Shown: piece by piece, positions 24,035 through 36,303 of the stretch
Numbering within the stretch: the stretch's first letter is position 1
Layout of the letters: each line of letters begins with the position of its first letter
Assembly: GCA_030278955.1 (NCBI GenBank)
Contig: JAOANR010000004.1
Location: 59,647,541-59,711,540 of the forward strand
Length of the DNA: 64,000 nt
From: Hygrophila difformis
Lineage: Eukaryota; Streptophyta; Magnoliopsida; Lamiales; Acanthaceae
Reading direction: 5' to 3'
Program-made: the position numbers and the translations under genes
The notes under the pieces: generated by a model
What the model was told of the DNA's origin: nothing
Database searches by the model: none
What the model saw: only the letters and a program-made list of their open reading frames with translations

Positions 24035-25174
24035 ATGATGAAGAAGATGATGATGATGATTGGGTTGAGTTTGGTGCTGATTTTGAGCAGCAGCAGCATC
24101 TCTAATTGGGTTTCTGCTGATCCTGATTTGCTTCAAGATATCTGTGTTGCTGATCTCAATTCTGGTTTGCTTTTCTTATCTCTTTCTTTTTATTTTTCTA
24201 TTAATTGTGCATATACGAATTATATGGTGATGATTTCAAAATGTTGTTCTTGTCTCGTTTTTACACATTTTAAAGAGCAAATAAATTAATGTGGGTCTGT
24301 GTGAGGCTGAAACCCTAAAGATATGAACTTTCCTTTAGTTGTTCTTATCGTCATATATTCTATTTCCATTTTTTTTTGGTCTAATGCTGCAGATATTGAC
24401 TTTTCTGCTTTCCCTAATAAATCTACAATCCTACTCCAGACTAAATTGGTGGCTTCTAGTATCAGTTTTGAATTTAAATAAATAGAATTCTTTACTTTTA
24501 ATATTTTGTCTCAACTATTCAAAAAAAAAAAATTGTGTAGGAAAAAAAGACTATTCAAAAATTGGAACAATTATCAATTTTTTATTTTTCTTTTCAATAA
24601 TTAATTAATAAATTCCAAAATATGAACACATACAGCGATCAAGGTCAACGGATTTCCGTGCAAGTCCAACGTGACGGCGGAGGACTTCTTCTCGGACGTC
24701 CTGGCGAAGCCCGGCGCCACCAACAACTCCGTCGGCTCACTCGTCACCGGCGCCAACGTCCAGAGGATCCCCGGCCTCAACACCCTCGGCGTATCCATGT
24801 CCCGCATCGATTACGCCCCCGGCGGCCTCAACCCGCCCCACACCCACCCACGCGCCACCGAGATCGTCTTCGTCCTCGACGGCGAGCTCGACGTCGGCTT
24901 CATCACCACCGCCAACGTCCTCTACTCCAAGCACATCAAGAAGGGCGAGACCTTCGTCTTCCCCAAGGGCCTCGTCCACTTCCAGAAGAACAACGGCAAG
25001 ACCCCTGCCGCTGTCATCGCCGCCTTCAACAGCCAGCTGCCGGGCACGCAGTCCATCGCCGCCACGCTGTTTGGTGCCACGCCAGAGGTGCCGGACAATG
25101 TGCTGACCACGGCGTTCCACGTCGGGACCAAGGAGGTCCAGAAGATCAAGTCCAGATTTGCTCCCAAGAAATAA
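24035..25174 (+). CDS. Germin-like protein (cupin), two exons
   Basis: Secreted apoplastic cupin glycoprotein. Family members bind Mn and may have superoxide dismutase or other activities; few have oxalate oxidase activity. Exons 24035-24164 and 24636-25174 give 222 aa. A signal peptide (residues 1-28, cleaved near WVSA/DPD) is followed by DPDLLQDIC (C37), which pairs with C52 in NGFPCK. Cupin box 1 is NPPHTHPRATE with H112, H114 and E119; box 2 carries H158 in KGLVHFQ. N-glycosylation sequons are NVT (55) and NNS (73). PGLNTLGVSMSRIDYAPGG is typical of the family, closest in my memory to the GLP5/subfamily 2 type. Exon 2 is extremely GC-rich at third positions, unlike exon 1 and most neighbouring genes. 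I chose the start at 24035 because both following Met-rich codons and the signal peptide are in frame from there. Confidence 0.95.
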
Positions 25175-25523
25175 TTAAATTAAATGTTAAACTACTCGGT
25201 TTCTTCTTGATTTACACCAAAAAGAAAAAGATTGAAATTTATTTTTATTTTCTTCTTGTTAGGGGGACACGTGTATCGTGGTTTTCTGTATTTGCTTTGT
25301 TGGATGGACAATAAAATTTGATTTAACGTGTTTGGAATAATTGTTGGTGGAAGAAAAATTGGATGGCTTTCTTAGAATTTTTTTTTAAAAAAAATAATAA
25401 TAAGATTGAAGAGATTTATTGATGTTGAAGAAATTGGAGTGACATCGGACAATGACATCCCAACTTATAATAGATTTGCTCATTATCCACATCTTTATGA
25501 AATGCCAACCATGATATAATATA

Positions 25524-25783
25524 CTTCCTCCGTATTCATATAAATGTTACGTTGGACTTTTTTACACTATTCACTGTGTAACTTTGATTCAAATTTTTAT
25601 CATAGCTATGAAAGGAAAAACATAGTCAAGTGAGATCTTGTTAGATTCGTCCAATCTTGTAGTTTTAGACAATCAACTTTTTATAAGTTTTTATTATACA
25701 CAATTTAAGTTATAAACCGTTAAAAATGTGTATCGGCAAACGTATCGGAATGGAATGTAACAATTATATTGAGACGGAGGTAG
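25524..25783. mobile_element. Stowaway-like MITE, 260 bp
   Basis: The ends CTTCCTCCGTATTCAT and GAGACGGAGGTAG are inverted, with TA flanks. Same length and related interior as the copies at 18971 and 44714. Confidence 0.8.
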
Positions 25784-27162
25784 TATCCATCACCATTCCC
25801 CATTCATCATTTATCCTTATTTTTTTTATCATTAATCCTTATTTAGTTTCATGGATTATTACACCGTCCTTTGTTTTTTACTATATCATTTTCGATCAAG
25901 AATGGTTTTTTAGAATCTAAATTATTTCGGGAAATTTAGTTCTAAAATCACCGAAAAGTACATTGTTTTAAATAGCAAAAGGTAGTAGTATTAATTGATG
26001 TGCAAACAGAAATAATATGATCGTTGATGATCGTTTCATATGAAGTATTTAAAACAAACACTGAAGGGAAGATGATACCCAAACTAGGCCAAAATTACTA
26101 TTTTCCCGTTAATGCCAAAAATTCTGTTGAATTATTCATTCATATTATTGAATTATTACTAAAGCACAATAAGTAAATTTGTTTTATCATTAAACTATTC
26201 AAATTTCTATATACGTAAGCTAAGCTAAATTACCCTTCTCATTTTTATAGTATTACCAACATACTCACCTCCAAAGCAAGCCTCACAAATTTTAAGAGAT
26301 CAGTATAAAGATTCCTTTTCAAAGGCATGAAACAAACATAAACAAATTAAAGCTGCTGAGGATTAAGAATGGCTTTATTAATAAACTACTAGTATCACAA
26401 TCACACGTCTTAAAAGAACACTAATATGGCACTACTATATTATTCACTCCTCTTGTCAAAATAAAAAACAGTCACTTTCTATGGTGAAAAAGGAAAGAGC
26501 CCCATACAGTGTTGCAGAACCGCTATTTGTTATTTTGCCATTCCCTGGACTAATAATAAATGAGAGACACAAAGAATATGCTTTATAGTTTAGGTGTTAA
26601 AATCACACATTCACACTGACACCACTACCCCATAGAGACCGCAGTTTATTAATCAAATCATAATCATGTTTTGCAACTAATTTTTGCTTTACAGAATTAA
26701 AAGTTGGAGTGGGTATGATAGTCCCCAAAGTGAATGAATATAGAGCTACCTGTAATGACTCATGACTGATTGATTAATTTGTGGGCTAAAACAGATTAGT
26801 GGGGTTTTTGTGGATTCACCAACTCTTTTGTCAACATCTACATACACAGATTAGTGTGGTTTTTGTGACTCATGACTGACTCATGGCTCGTGTATTTCTA
26901 TGTCATAGCTTCTAACTCTGCTCATGCTAAATTCATTTTCTCGGATTTGTGCTCGATTTGGACAAAATCACAGGCCAATATCAATTCTGAAGAAGAAAAA
27001 GGAAAAACACAGAGATCAAGATCTACTGTGAGAAATTAGACAAAGCATGGGACGCTTCCTTCCTTGACTAAATTCAAACAGCCAAATCCATTTACACTCC
27101 TATATTCATCTTCATAGCTGCATGCGCCCCGTACTCTGATAATCTGATTCCAACCCAAATAT
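25784..27162. other. Intergenic DNA between the germin-like and RPF1 genes
   Basis: AT-rich and non-coding. No gene or clear transposon ends seen before the hairpin at 27163. Confidence 0.5.
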
Positions 27163-27349
27163 ATGAGCATAATCAAGTCATTCATCAATCTGCATGAGAA
27201 AAAAACAGTTGCCAGCAAAGTGGGTATGAATCAAAAGATACATAGTGGGCATGGACGGAGGGAGTACTTGTTTGTATCTTTTGATTCATACCCACTTTGC
27301 TGACAATTTTTTTTCTCTACAGATTGATGAATGACTTGATTATGCTCAT
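27163..27349. repeat. Near-perfect inverted repeat (hairpin), about 77-bp arms
   Basis: The left arm 27163-27241 (starting ATGAGCATAATCAAGTCATT) matches the reverse complement of 27274-27349 with few differences. The 32-nt loop contains GGACGGAGGGAGTA, a Stowaway MITE end. A transcript would fold into a long hairpin. Confidence 0.9.
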
Positions 27350-27756
27350 CTGCAATTTTACCTGGATTTTACTAGAATTTTAGTAAAGCAAATTTCATTA
27401 CAAAAGATTATGTTCTTATTTTTATAGTAATCTGCTACTTCAAAACTATTTTATTGCAGTACATTTTAACAAAGTTCTTGTTGTGATAGAAACCAGTATT
27501 GATTTGAAAGGATGGGGATGAAAACACACGTTTGAGAGAATTCAAATATTTGCAATGTAAACTATGAAAAAACTTTTCCTCCTATAAGGCTGGTGCTCAT
27601 TACATTTTCTTGATAACAGGGATTTTTAATTGAGAGTAAACCAGTAATTATGAAGTGAGTTTCTAGTCCCAGAAAGTAAAATCAATCTTCATCACATTCT
27701 AGGCTCTGGTGCAGAATGAGTGAGGTCCAAAACTGCGTCTGCAAGCACGCCTTTGC

Positions 27757-30354
27757 TCACAAGAAAAATCTCCTCCGGCTGGTGTCCATTTCAGGCTAAA
27801 AATTGAAAGAATGGAAAAATCAAACCGGCTAGTTCACAATAAGTTTTCAAGAGGAACAACGAATTTCAATCCAGTGGAAAGGCTACCTTATGAACCCATT
27901 CGTATTCACCTCCACTTGTATCAAATGTTCCGTGCTGGAGACTGATTAGCTTCAGAGTGAAACGAGGACCGCATTCCTGAAAATTTTGGTGTCAGGTTGG
28001 TTAATTTGGGCCGTGATAAGCACGGACTGTTATTTTTCATTTTTCCCGGAGATAGGAAGTACCCGGAGTCAACTTAACCTCATTTCATTGCATTTGTAAA
28101 ACGAAAACAGGAATCCAATAAAAAAGTTTCTAAATTCTAAACAAACTATGAGGGCAATAAATTTCAACTCAACTTTACCCTAAGCATAAATTTATAGTGA
28201 ACATGCAATTAAATTACTGAAAATTTGCAGCACGGTAGGTCTTAAGTATCATGGAGCAGAATCACAAACCTGGAGCCTTGCAATAACCTTCTCCTTGGGA
28301 GCAGCTGCTTTATCCTTCTTTTGTTTACTAGTGGACTCTGCCTGTTTGTCCTCTTTTGTCTCAAATATGTAACTTTGGACATTGATAAACAAGGAAAACA
28401 AGATTAATTTTAAAGTTTAGTAAGAACGACGAAAATATAAACAGAAAAGGCTACCTACCGGTGATGCCGGAAGAAGATAAAATCACGCTGATTGTGAAAA
28501 GTAACTACTCTCCGACCTCGGAAATTAGGGTCTTGAGGGAAGAGAGACTGTATTAACCTAAATTCACAAATATTGAAAGCAGAATCAGGTTCAAGTTTTA
28601 ACCAAGTAAAGGGGCATTGAATAATTTTTAAAAACAAAATTGAGAACTATTAGTGTCCTCAATCGCTCAGCTCAAAAATGAAATTAATATCTAAAAGCCT
28701 TACTCTTTGTTTAAAGCTTCAGATAGAGTTTATAAAATTCCTTCTCGTTTGGATATAAATAAAATTCCTTCTCATTTGGATAAAAGAACACTGGCAGAAC
28801 AGATCAATCAATGCAGAAGGAACACAGATCACATTGATAGCTTGGACAAAGCAAAGATAAATGAATGGAAACACATGAAGATTTTACTGGCCAAACAGGC
28901 CATCCTCTAGAAATAAGAAACTCCTATATCCAATAAAGATACTGAGTCCCTACTATGAAAATTTTACTGGAAAAAGAAGCAACTGCATATACTTTTTAGC
29001 CTTTCTATTCACTTGACAGACAGTTGGTCTCTAAGAAAGTAATACCTGCCTATACGATGTCCCAGACGTGTGGTGAAATTATTCAGAACTAATTCAGGCT
29101 TGTGACCGGTAGGATTCCCATGATTCTGTTAAACAACAATAAAGACCATGAAAAGATTTTTGAAATAGAATGCAATCCAAACATTACAGGAACAACGAAT
29201 TTACCTACCGAGGCAGTTCTGATATTATTTACTTTCCTTAAGACTCTATTAATCTGACACAATGGTGTGAGAAGCAACTTACTTTAATGTCCTTGCGCAA
29301 TACAAGCTTTGAGAGTTTAAAGTGAGCAGTAGGGCCCTCTGGCAAAGCAATAACTAACAATGCATCTGATAGCAAAAAAAAAAAAAAAAAAAAGGTTATG
29401 AGAAAGTGAGCAGATTAGAAAATATAGGAATAGTTGCTTGATTGCCAAAATTAAGGTTGAAGACTGACTGTCTCCTCCCCACCCCAAAAACAAACTCCAT
29501 CCCTCCTTTCAGTGTGATTGAACTACATAGCAAACTAACCCTTAAACTTAAATCAAGGGAAAGTTTACATCTTTTTCTAAATGCATATGTTTACTATAAT
29601 AGACAAAGCTTCACATACGTAGAACTAAAACAGTAAAATTAGTGGGAATCTTAATCTGGCAGTTATGAACCTGGTTCACGGCGGTTGGTATGGACAACTA
29701 TGATTGAGGTGAAGTCCTTCTTCGTTGCATACTCAACAATCTGCAAGAGTAATGAAGCACAAAGATCAAGCCCTCTCCTACTGACAATGGTATGTTAAAA
29801 CTTAAAAACATATCAAATTGAAGTTCAAAACCTTTTTGAGGTCATAGGTTCCTCTCTTGTGGTAATGAGCATTGGGAATTATTGAAAGAAGATCCGAAAT
29901 AAAGGCAGGACCTCTCTGCAGTTCATCAATCAAACCAAAGTTAATAATGAAGAAAACCACGAGCATAAAGGAAACAAAAAATCAACTAGCACAGGTTGAG
30001 CAAAATATCTCATACCGTGGAGTTGAAGCGGGATGTGGTGATCAAAACCTTAGGAATGCATTCTTCTTTTAATATGACACTGAATTCATCGGCATCATTT
30101 CCAGCGAATAGCTCCTCATCATCAGGCTTGCAAGCAGTCTCGTCGAATTCACGTGTGTTCTCAATGGTGCGAGGAATGGCTTTGGGAGGAGGATCTTCCC
30201 CAAGCTCCAGGGCTTTCTTCTCAGCAGCTTCCCGAGTCTTGGCCTTTTTTTTCTTCTCCACCTTCTTCTGGTGTTTTAGCTTAGCATGGACTTCCGATCT
30301 TTTATCCTTATTCTTAATCTTTGATGGAAGCAAAGGTTCCCTTTCTTTCGCCAT
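27757..30354 (-). CDS. RPF1: Ribosome production factor 1 (RPF1), Brix domain, nine coding exons
   Basis: Nucleolar factor for 27S pre-rRNA processing and 60S subunit assembly. Coding exons on the minus strand: 30016-30354, 29832-29915, 29671-29740, 29283-29365, 29046-29125, 28459-28557, 28270-28372, 27887-27976, 27757-27795. The sum is 987 nt (328 aa). The N-terminus is Lys/Arg/Glu-rich ([19 protein letters not shown]). The Brix domain starts at [12 protein letters not shown] and contains [67 protein letters not shown] and a conserved C-terminus [12 protein letters not shown]. An in-frame TAA 33 nt before the ATG at 30354 fixes the start. The leader appears spliced: a 5' UTR exon near 31091-31290 ends at ACAAG before GTTCGG, and a SINE sits in that intron. 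Confidence 0.95.
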
Positions 30355-30815
30355 CTCGTATTTTTCAACTTGTACTTCTTACTCTTTTCCACAGCCTCTG
30401 GGAAATCCCCTGCAATATGAAGAAATATAAAGCAATGATTAGAATGTCACTTCATTTCATTTGCATTTAAAAGCCTCTATAGTGGCATTCACCCTCATAA
30501 TCTTGGTATTTATCACACACAAACATATATTATTGAAAATGAACGAATCCCATCTGCCAAATATAAGCATCCAAATTCTTACCCTACAGTTTCTGTATCA
30601 TCCACTACTATAAAACTATGCCCACATGCGATTCAAGGACACCGGCACAGGCAATGCCCACATGTGAGACGAAATAATAATGGCATAATTGAGACAACAC
30701 CCACAATCGATAATTAGAAATCATACAGTTCATTAATACTTCGACACAAAGTTATATATGAATGATCAAATAATTTTATCATGGTTAGGTGCGTGTACTC
30801 AATAAACAACAATTT

Positions 30816-30980
30816 GGGATGAAGACCTAGCCCAAGCGGTTAAGTCCCTTGACTTCCAACGGAAGGTTGGAGGTTCGATTCCCACCGGCCCCCTATCCCT
30901 CCCTTTAATTCCCCTTTGTAATTGTGTGGCATGGGCTCCCACCACCCCTTTCCAGGCCTTCAATGGCTACTCCAAAAAAA
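30816..30980 (+). mobile_element. tRNA-derived SINE, copy 1, with perfect 15-bp target duplication
   Basis: The tRNA-like head has an A box (TAGCCCAAGCGG) and a B box (GGTTCGATTCC), then a unique body and an A-rich tail. AATAAACAACAATTT flanks it on both sides (30801-30815 and 30981-30995). It lies in the presumed 5' UTR intron of RPF1, in the opposite orientation to the gene. A second copy is at 48805-48965. Confidence 0.92.
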
Positions 30981-31025
30981 AATAAACAACAATTTTACAA
31001 ATGCAATCATACAACTTTAATGTAT

Positions 31026-32790
31026 ATTGTAACTGTGTAAAGCACCGGGACTACGACTACAAATTAAGAAGTCACCAACCCGAACCTTGTCGTGTGCCGT
31101 GCCCACTGCTGCTCTCGGTTGAGATGAGAAAGTAATCACGACCAACCGACGTTGGGAAGGGCTGGGACTAGAGGAAATCGGAATTGGGGATTTGAGATGC
31201 CGATGCTGTCTGCCCTTCTGCGAATAAAAACGACAGAGGATTCTGGGTTTAGGAGAGGTAGAGAACAACGGAAGCGAGCGGGGCTAGGGCTTATATTAAT
31301 TGAAACTGATGAGTTATGGGCCAGATTATTTTCTAAGCCCAAATAACAAGTGGCCCAGTGATTTATATTGTTGTAGCCCAATATCCAAATGCTTTTATCG
31401 TTACAAATTAAGAAAGATACGAGGAATTAAGGTAGAGTTGGTTTGTGAGTATATGGTGGGGTCCATATAATTGTTGGGGAAATTATTTTTATTTATAGAA
31501 AGAAGACATTTGTAATGGGACATCCAAAAATAGTAAGTATGACATTTGTAATGAGACGGAGGGATTACTATTTATTTTCCCTGGACAGAATTTATGGACA
31601 ACATGAATAAAATTATCTAATTTAATAAATAAATTTATTCAATTTTATTATCTCAATTGCATTTCCTAACCTTCTTAAACTATTTTAAGCATTACATGAG
31701 TACATTTATGCATTGCATAGAAATCGACCAATATATGTCATTACTAATATTTATATATTACAATTTAGTATTTTAAAAAATACTTATACTACAAATAATA
31801 GTTGAAATTACAAAAAATGAAAAAACAAAGATAAAAACCTTTCTACTCATGACTCTAATATCGTATATTGACTAAAAAAGTAAATGAAATCATATTGTAC
31901 TCGATAATTGATTATGATATTGATTCAACCTAAAGCATTAAGATATTAGAAATTTTTTAAAGATGTAGACATTTCCAAATTGAATTAGAAAAATATAAGA
32001 AATACTATTGTAATGAATCAATTGACAAATTAAAATGACTATAGTTTCATCAACTTATTGTCGTATTGCAATTTATTTAATTTAGTTATTTATCTAATAC
32101 AAATATTTTCTATTCATTAATGAATATAATATCAATCGATAAAGTAATTATTAATAATTTATAATATACTATTCTTTAATTATAATTTCAATTAATTGAG
32201 TATTGGTTAAGATTAATAACAAATTTTGAAATTATATTTAAAGAATAAATATGATATCAACCTATAAAATTTTTGTTACATCATTTATTTAGTAGTTAAA
32301 ATAATTAATGAAATTAAATTATCTAACGTGAATTTCGCTCATCTTGGTAGTCAATTGAAATCTTGTTTGATTCGGCTCGTCTTGTAGTTTTTGAATATCG
32401 AACTTTTAGAATTTTTACCTATATCGAATTTGAGTTATTAGTAATTTAAAATATACATTGGACTGTGTGTTAGGTGGATCCGTCGCAATATTAAAGAAAC
32501 GGAGGAAGTATATAGTTACATTCCACCTACTAAAATAAATTTTATCGTACTGTATTACTTCATCTTGCACATTATTTTTATTTTACCGATTTATTTTGAT
32601 TGGATTACTAATTATCCATTTTGTTGTCCCTTTTGAATGAGGGAATCAAGCCTCACACTCTCAAAATATATAATGAGAATATTCTGAATTAGGTAAACTT
32701 ATATTAGGCCGGCCCATTAATCAAAACTTTAAAGTATCTATTCGTTTATATATCCAAATTTCCCCAAGTGTAAGCTAAAATAGGTGTAAT
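31026..32790. repeat. RPF1 upstream segment, source copy of a segmental duplication
   Basis: This stretch (first intron start, untranslated exon, promoter and further upstream DNA) is repeated at 43455-44708, in the same orientation and order, with different insertions and gaps. Shared landmarks are GTAACTGTGTAAAGCACCGG, the site II cluster, CCACCTACTAAAATAAA and CTTTTGAATGA followed by CAAGCCTCACACTC. Truncated Stowaway-like MITE halves lie near 31500-31567, 32320-32506 and 32802-32990. Confidence 0.8.
31290..31385 (-). promoter_or_regulatory. RPF1 promoter with clustered site II (TGGGCY) motifs
   Basis: Upstream of the RPF1 leader, TGGGCT or TGGGCC motifs occur on the minus strand at 31336-31341, 31352-31357 and 31375-31380, and on the plus strand at 31317-31322. 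Near 31283 is AGCCCTAG, similar to a telo box. Site II plus telo boxes are characteristic of plant ribosome-biogenesis promoters, which fits RPF1. Binding by TCP-type factors is inference. Confidence 0.65.
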
Positions 32791-33029
32791 TATACTTTAT
32801 CCGTTTCTTTTTATTTGTCCTATTTGGATTTTGTGTACTGTTCACACGCATATTTTGATTTAAAATTTTGTTTTGTTATAGTTATACAAATTAAAATATA
32901 GTCAAGTCAGATGTTTAGATTCGTCGTAGTTTTTAGATTTGGACACATCTTTTTATGATGCTCTGAACTGCAAAATTGTAGTTTTCACCCGCGGAACATA
33001 GTAATATCTTATTCATGCCATCTTTTCCC

Positions 33030-33946
33030 GGAAAAAAGGACAAATAAGTCCTTTTTTTTCCAAAAATCCAAATCAGTCATTTTTCTATGTTATTACCAAA
33101 ATAGTCCGCTACAAATACTAATTATGTCCAAATCAGTCCCTTGTTAACTAATTATGCTCTAATCGCTGACGTGGCAATGGTTTAAATTTAAATCTGACAC
33201 GTGGTCATTAGTCCATTTTCTTTTATTCTTTTGTCAATTCAGTCCTAAACTTTTATTTTGTTCCATTTATCATCTATTCAAATCAGTTATTTTTATATTA
33301 ATTGATCTCCAATCTTTTAAATTATTTCATTTCAGACACAGAACCTTAAATTTTTTTAATATTACTATTCCATTCATCAAATAAATGTCCAACATACTTC
33401 CATAAATAAAACTAAACACCAAACCTCATACATTGTGTTTGACTACCTTGTTATCGGGTCTTCCAAATACCGGAATTTTACGGACTCTCTCTAACAAACC
33501 TCAGACACCAAACCCGGTAACAAGACAATCAAACTCAATGGATGAGGTTTGGTGTTTAATTTTATTTACGAAAATATGTTGGTATTTATTTAATAAATGG
33601 ATTAGTAGTAATAAAAAATTTAAGGTTCTGGGGCCCAAATGAAATAATTTGAAAGGTTGGAGACCAATTAACATAAAAATGACTCATTTGGGTAGATGAC
33701 TAAATGGAACAAAACAAAAGTTTATGACTGAATTGGCAAAAGAGAAAAGAAAAAGAACTAATATTAAGCCCACGTGTCAGGTTTAAATCAAAACCCTCAC
33801 CACGTCAGCAATTAGAGCATAATTAGTGAATAAGGGACTGATTTGGACATAATTAGCATTTGTAGCGGACTATTTTGGTAATAAAATAGAAAAAGGATTG
33901 ATTTGGATTTTTGGAAAAGAAAAAGGATGTATTTGTCATTTTTTCC
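33030..33946. mobile_element. Foldback (MULE-type) element: 917-bp near-complete palindrome with 10-bp TSD
   Basis: The left arm (from 33030) and right arm (to 33946) are inverted repeats along almost their whole length, about 430 bp each, leaving a loop of roughly 50 bp around 33462-33511. The ends read GGAAAAAAGGACAAAT and ATTTGTCATTTTTTCC. ATCTTTTCCC flanks both sides (33020-33029 and 33947-33956). Long inverted repeats with 9-11 bp target duplications are the hallmark of Mutator-like elements. No transposase is encoded. Confidence 0.85.
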
Positions 33947-34052
33947 ATCTTTTCCCTGACATCACAAGTAATAAGGAATAAAAAAAAAAAGGCAATACCC
34001 AGTCCACCACATGAGGCATTACATTCTGAATTTCTGAGTGGAGGGAAGAGAT

Positions 34053-34653
34053 CAGTGGCGGATCCAGAATATTTTATTTGGTAGGTCAAATATGAGTAAG
34101 CAGCTAAATTTAGGAAGATATAAGTAATTAAAATTTTGTTATATTTTTTACTTTTAAAAATGGGTATATTTTAAAAAATCCATAGACTTTACGTAGAGTT
34201 AGCTGACTTTGTATAGACTCCATGTTGTACAGAATCTATAGAAACCTTTTTTGAAAATAAAGACTTGTATAATTATATTTTTCGAAGAGAATCCATTATA
34301 AAATTGATGGAGTCTAAGTCACTAGGTTGGATTGAATACCTAAAGATTTTTAAAACTTTTTAAAATATATTCCGATTGCAATTAAAACATTCAAATTTTA
34401 AGAGGCTAAAAGAAATGCTATAGGTTTTTTTATTGAATAATTTCCCATTAGAATTTTGAACCTCTTGAAATATATACACATTTATAATAAAACAATCAAT
34501 ATGTTATTAAACTCCTACTCAAATTACTCAACACTTGTCCTAAAATTACCACCTAATTTCTAATTATATTAAAGTATTAATACTAATATTTTATTTTTTA
34601 TTTTTTTTGGTGGGTCAATTGACCCACCTTGTCCTTATATAGATTCGCCAGTG
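34053..34653. mobile_element. Non-autonomous hAT element, 601 bp, 8-bp TSD
   Basis: Ends CAGTGGCGGATCCAGAAT and ATAGATTCGCCAGTG are inverted repeats of the plant hAT CAG-GGCGGA type. GAAGAGAT flanks both sides (34045-34052 and 34654-34661). Interior AT-rich and non-coding. Confidence 0.9.
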
Positions 34654-34661
34654 GAAGAGAT

Positions 34662-35762
34662 GGATTTGAGTGATAATAGGGATAGGCAAAAATAGATCTG
34701 ATCTGATCTACAGTAATCCCACAAGCATAACAAGAGACAAATTCTATTCAATAACTAGAAAAGAGATTAAGCAGACGTGGAAGCAGTGGCAACTGAGAAA
34801 GAGTGAACCAAATGGAGTATATAGTACTTATTAATCAAGGACCATAGATTTACTCTACCAATAGTGAAAAGTGTATACAGTTGGGGAAGACGGCAAACAA
34901 AAGTAACTAATTTTCTTCAAGATATATACTCTCACTCAACAGTGTGGCTAACCATCCATAGAGTACATTGGACCAACAGATCGGACATGGGAATTGCTGC
35001 ACATGGAAAAGAAATGTGTGAACAAATTAAGAAAAGGAACCCACACACATAATAATCGAAGGAAAACAGGTTATTAGAAGAAAAAAAATAAAGATGATCA
35101 CAAATTCCAATGTGTACATATCGGAGCAGATTGGGAGATACGCTACTAAATCTGAAAGGCATAATTTGGGGCTGACCGCTGCCATACAAGTAGACATGTA
35201 CAAAAGTTGACAAAGGCTCTCAAAGCTTTTGTAAGCTTACAGAAAGCATATGTCTGAAAAGTGATATAGAGAATTTGTTTGTGATTCGAACTGTTGTAGT
35301 ATCTTTGTTTCTACGGTCTGCTAGCAACAGAAAAGGCAGACAACACGTATAGAGTAATTCCTTTCAGCAACAAGATACTCAACAAATTAAATTACATGAA
35401 AACATATAAATCACAGACCAAGAAGAAAGGGATCAATAATTCAAATAGAAGGACAAAACCAGGGTGACAAGGAAACCAAACCAGGCTGACAAAGAAACCC
35501 AGGACAAGGATCAACTGCAGGAATAGTGATTTTACATAGCATAAGGAATGCACGGATGGATGAGGAATGTGTAACTCCCACAAAGCCTAATAACCCCTCA
35601 AAAGAATTATACTACTACCTTAACCGAGACAGAACGGAAGCCAAGACGGCCACCCACACAAACTCAGCTGTAGTGTTCCTGCGCAAGGGCTGGCTGTAAA
35701 TTTCTGCCCTAGGGTTGTCGTCTGAGGGATCGGAATGCACGATTACGGTTCAGATACAAAGA
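34662..35762. other. Intergenic DNA, no gene seen
   Basis: No frame in this stretch resembles a known protein, and no transposon ends are recognised. Confidence 0.5.
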
Positions 35763-36132
35763 GGGTGTTTGGATTGGCTTCTACCAACGTGCTTTTGGCT
35801 TTTGCTCTGCCAAAAGCACTTTTGGGGAAAAAGAAACGTTTGGTTTGGCTTTTTTAAAAAAGCAGAAGCACCTCGAAATTGTGCAAAGACTTAAATACCC
35901 TCATTACTTAATATAAATTACACTATAAATATATCTTATTATCATATTAAGTAGCATGTCCTTTTTGGTAATTTATACATTTAAAAAATACTTTTCACTT
36001 TTACACATCCAAACACAATTTTGAAAAAAAACTGCTTTTCAAACATTTCATCCAAACACAAAAGTTACATGTTTCTGCTTTTGGCTTTCACTTCTGCTTC
36101 TGCTTTTTTCAAAAGCCAATCCAAATGGACCC
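35763..36132. mobile_element. MITE family A, copy 2
   Basis: Starts GGGTGTTTGGATTGGCTT and ends AAGCCAATCCAAATGGACCC, inverted. The interior shares CACTATAAATATAT, CCTTTTTGGTAATTTA and ACTGCTTTTCAAACAT with the copy at 13817-14274. Confidence 0.75.
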
Positions 36133-36303
36133 AAATTTAAATGTTCACATAAACCTGAACAGACACGCACATAGATAAGATAAATCAGAAACAACAAAGG
36201 AAAAAATAAAGAACCCAAGAACTGGCATACCCAACATTCGGTTCAATTCTTGCTTTTGAAATCAGAACTAGAAAAAGAAAATAAACAAATCAAGAATATC
36301 GCC

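Noticed and set aside
24737..25120. 127-codon antisense frame over the germin-like exon
   Set aside because: GC-rich third positions remove stops on the other strand; the sense frame is a complete cupin.
24622..25314. 230-codon alternative frame over germin-like exon 2
   Set aside because: It is an out-of-frame reading of the same exon, with Arg/His/Pro-rich low-complexity content and no family similarity.
30816..30900. A functional tRNA gene
   Set aside because: A and B boxes are present, but the sequence continues into a SINE body with an A tail and target duplication, and a clean cloverleaf is not formed.
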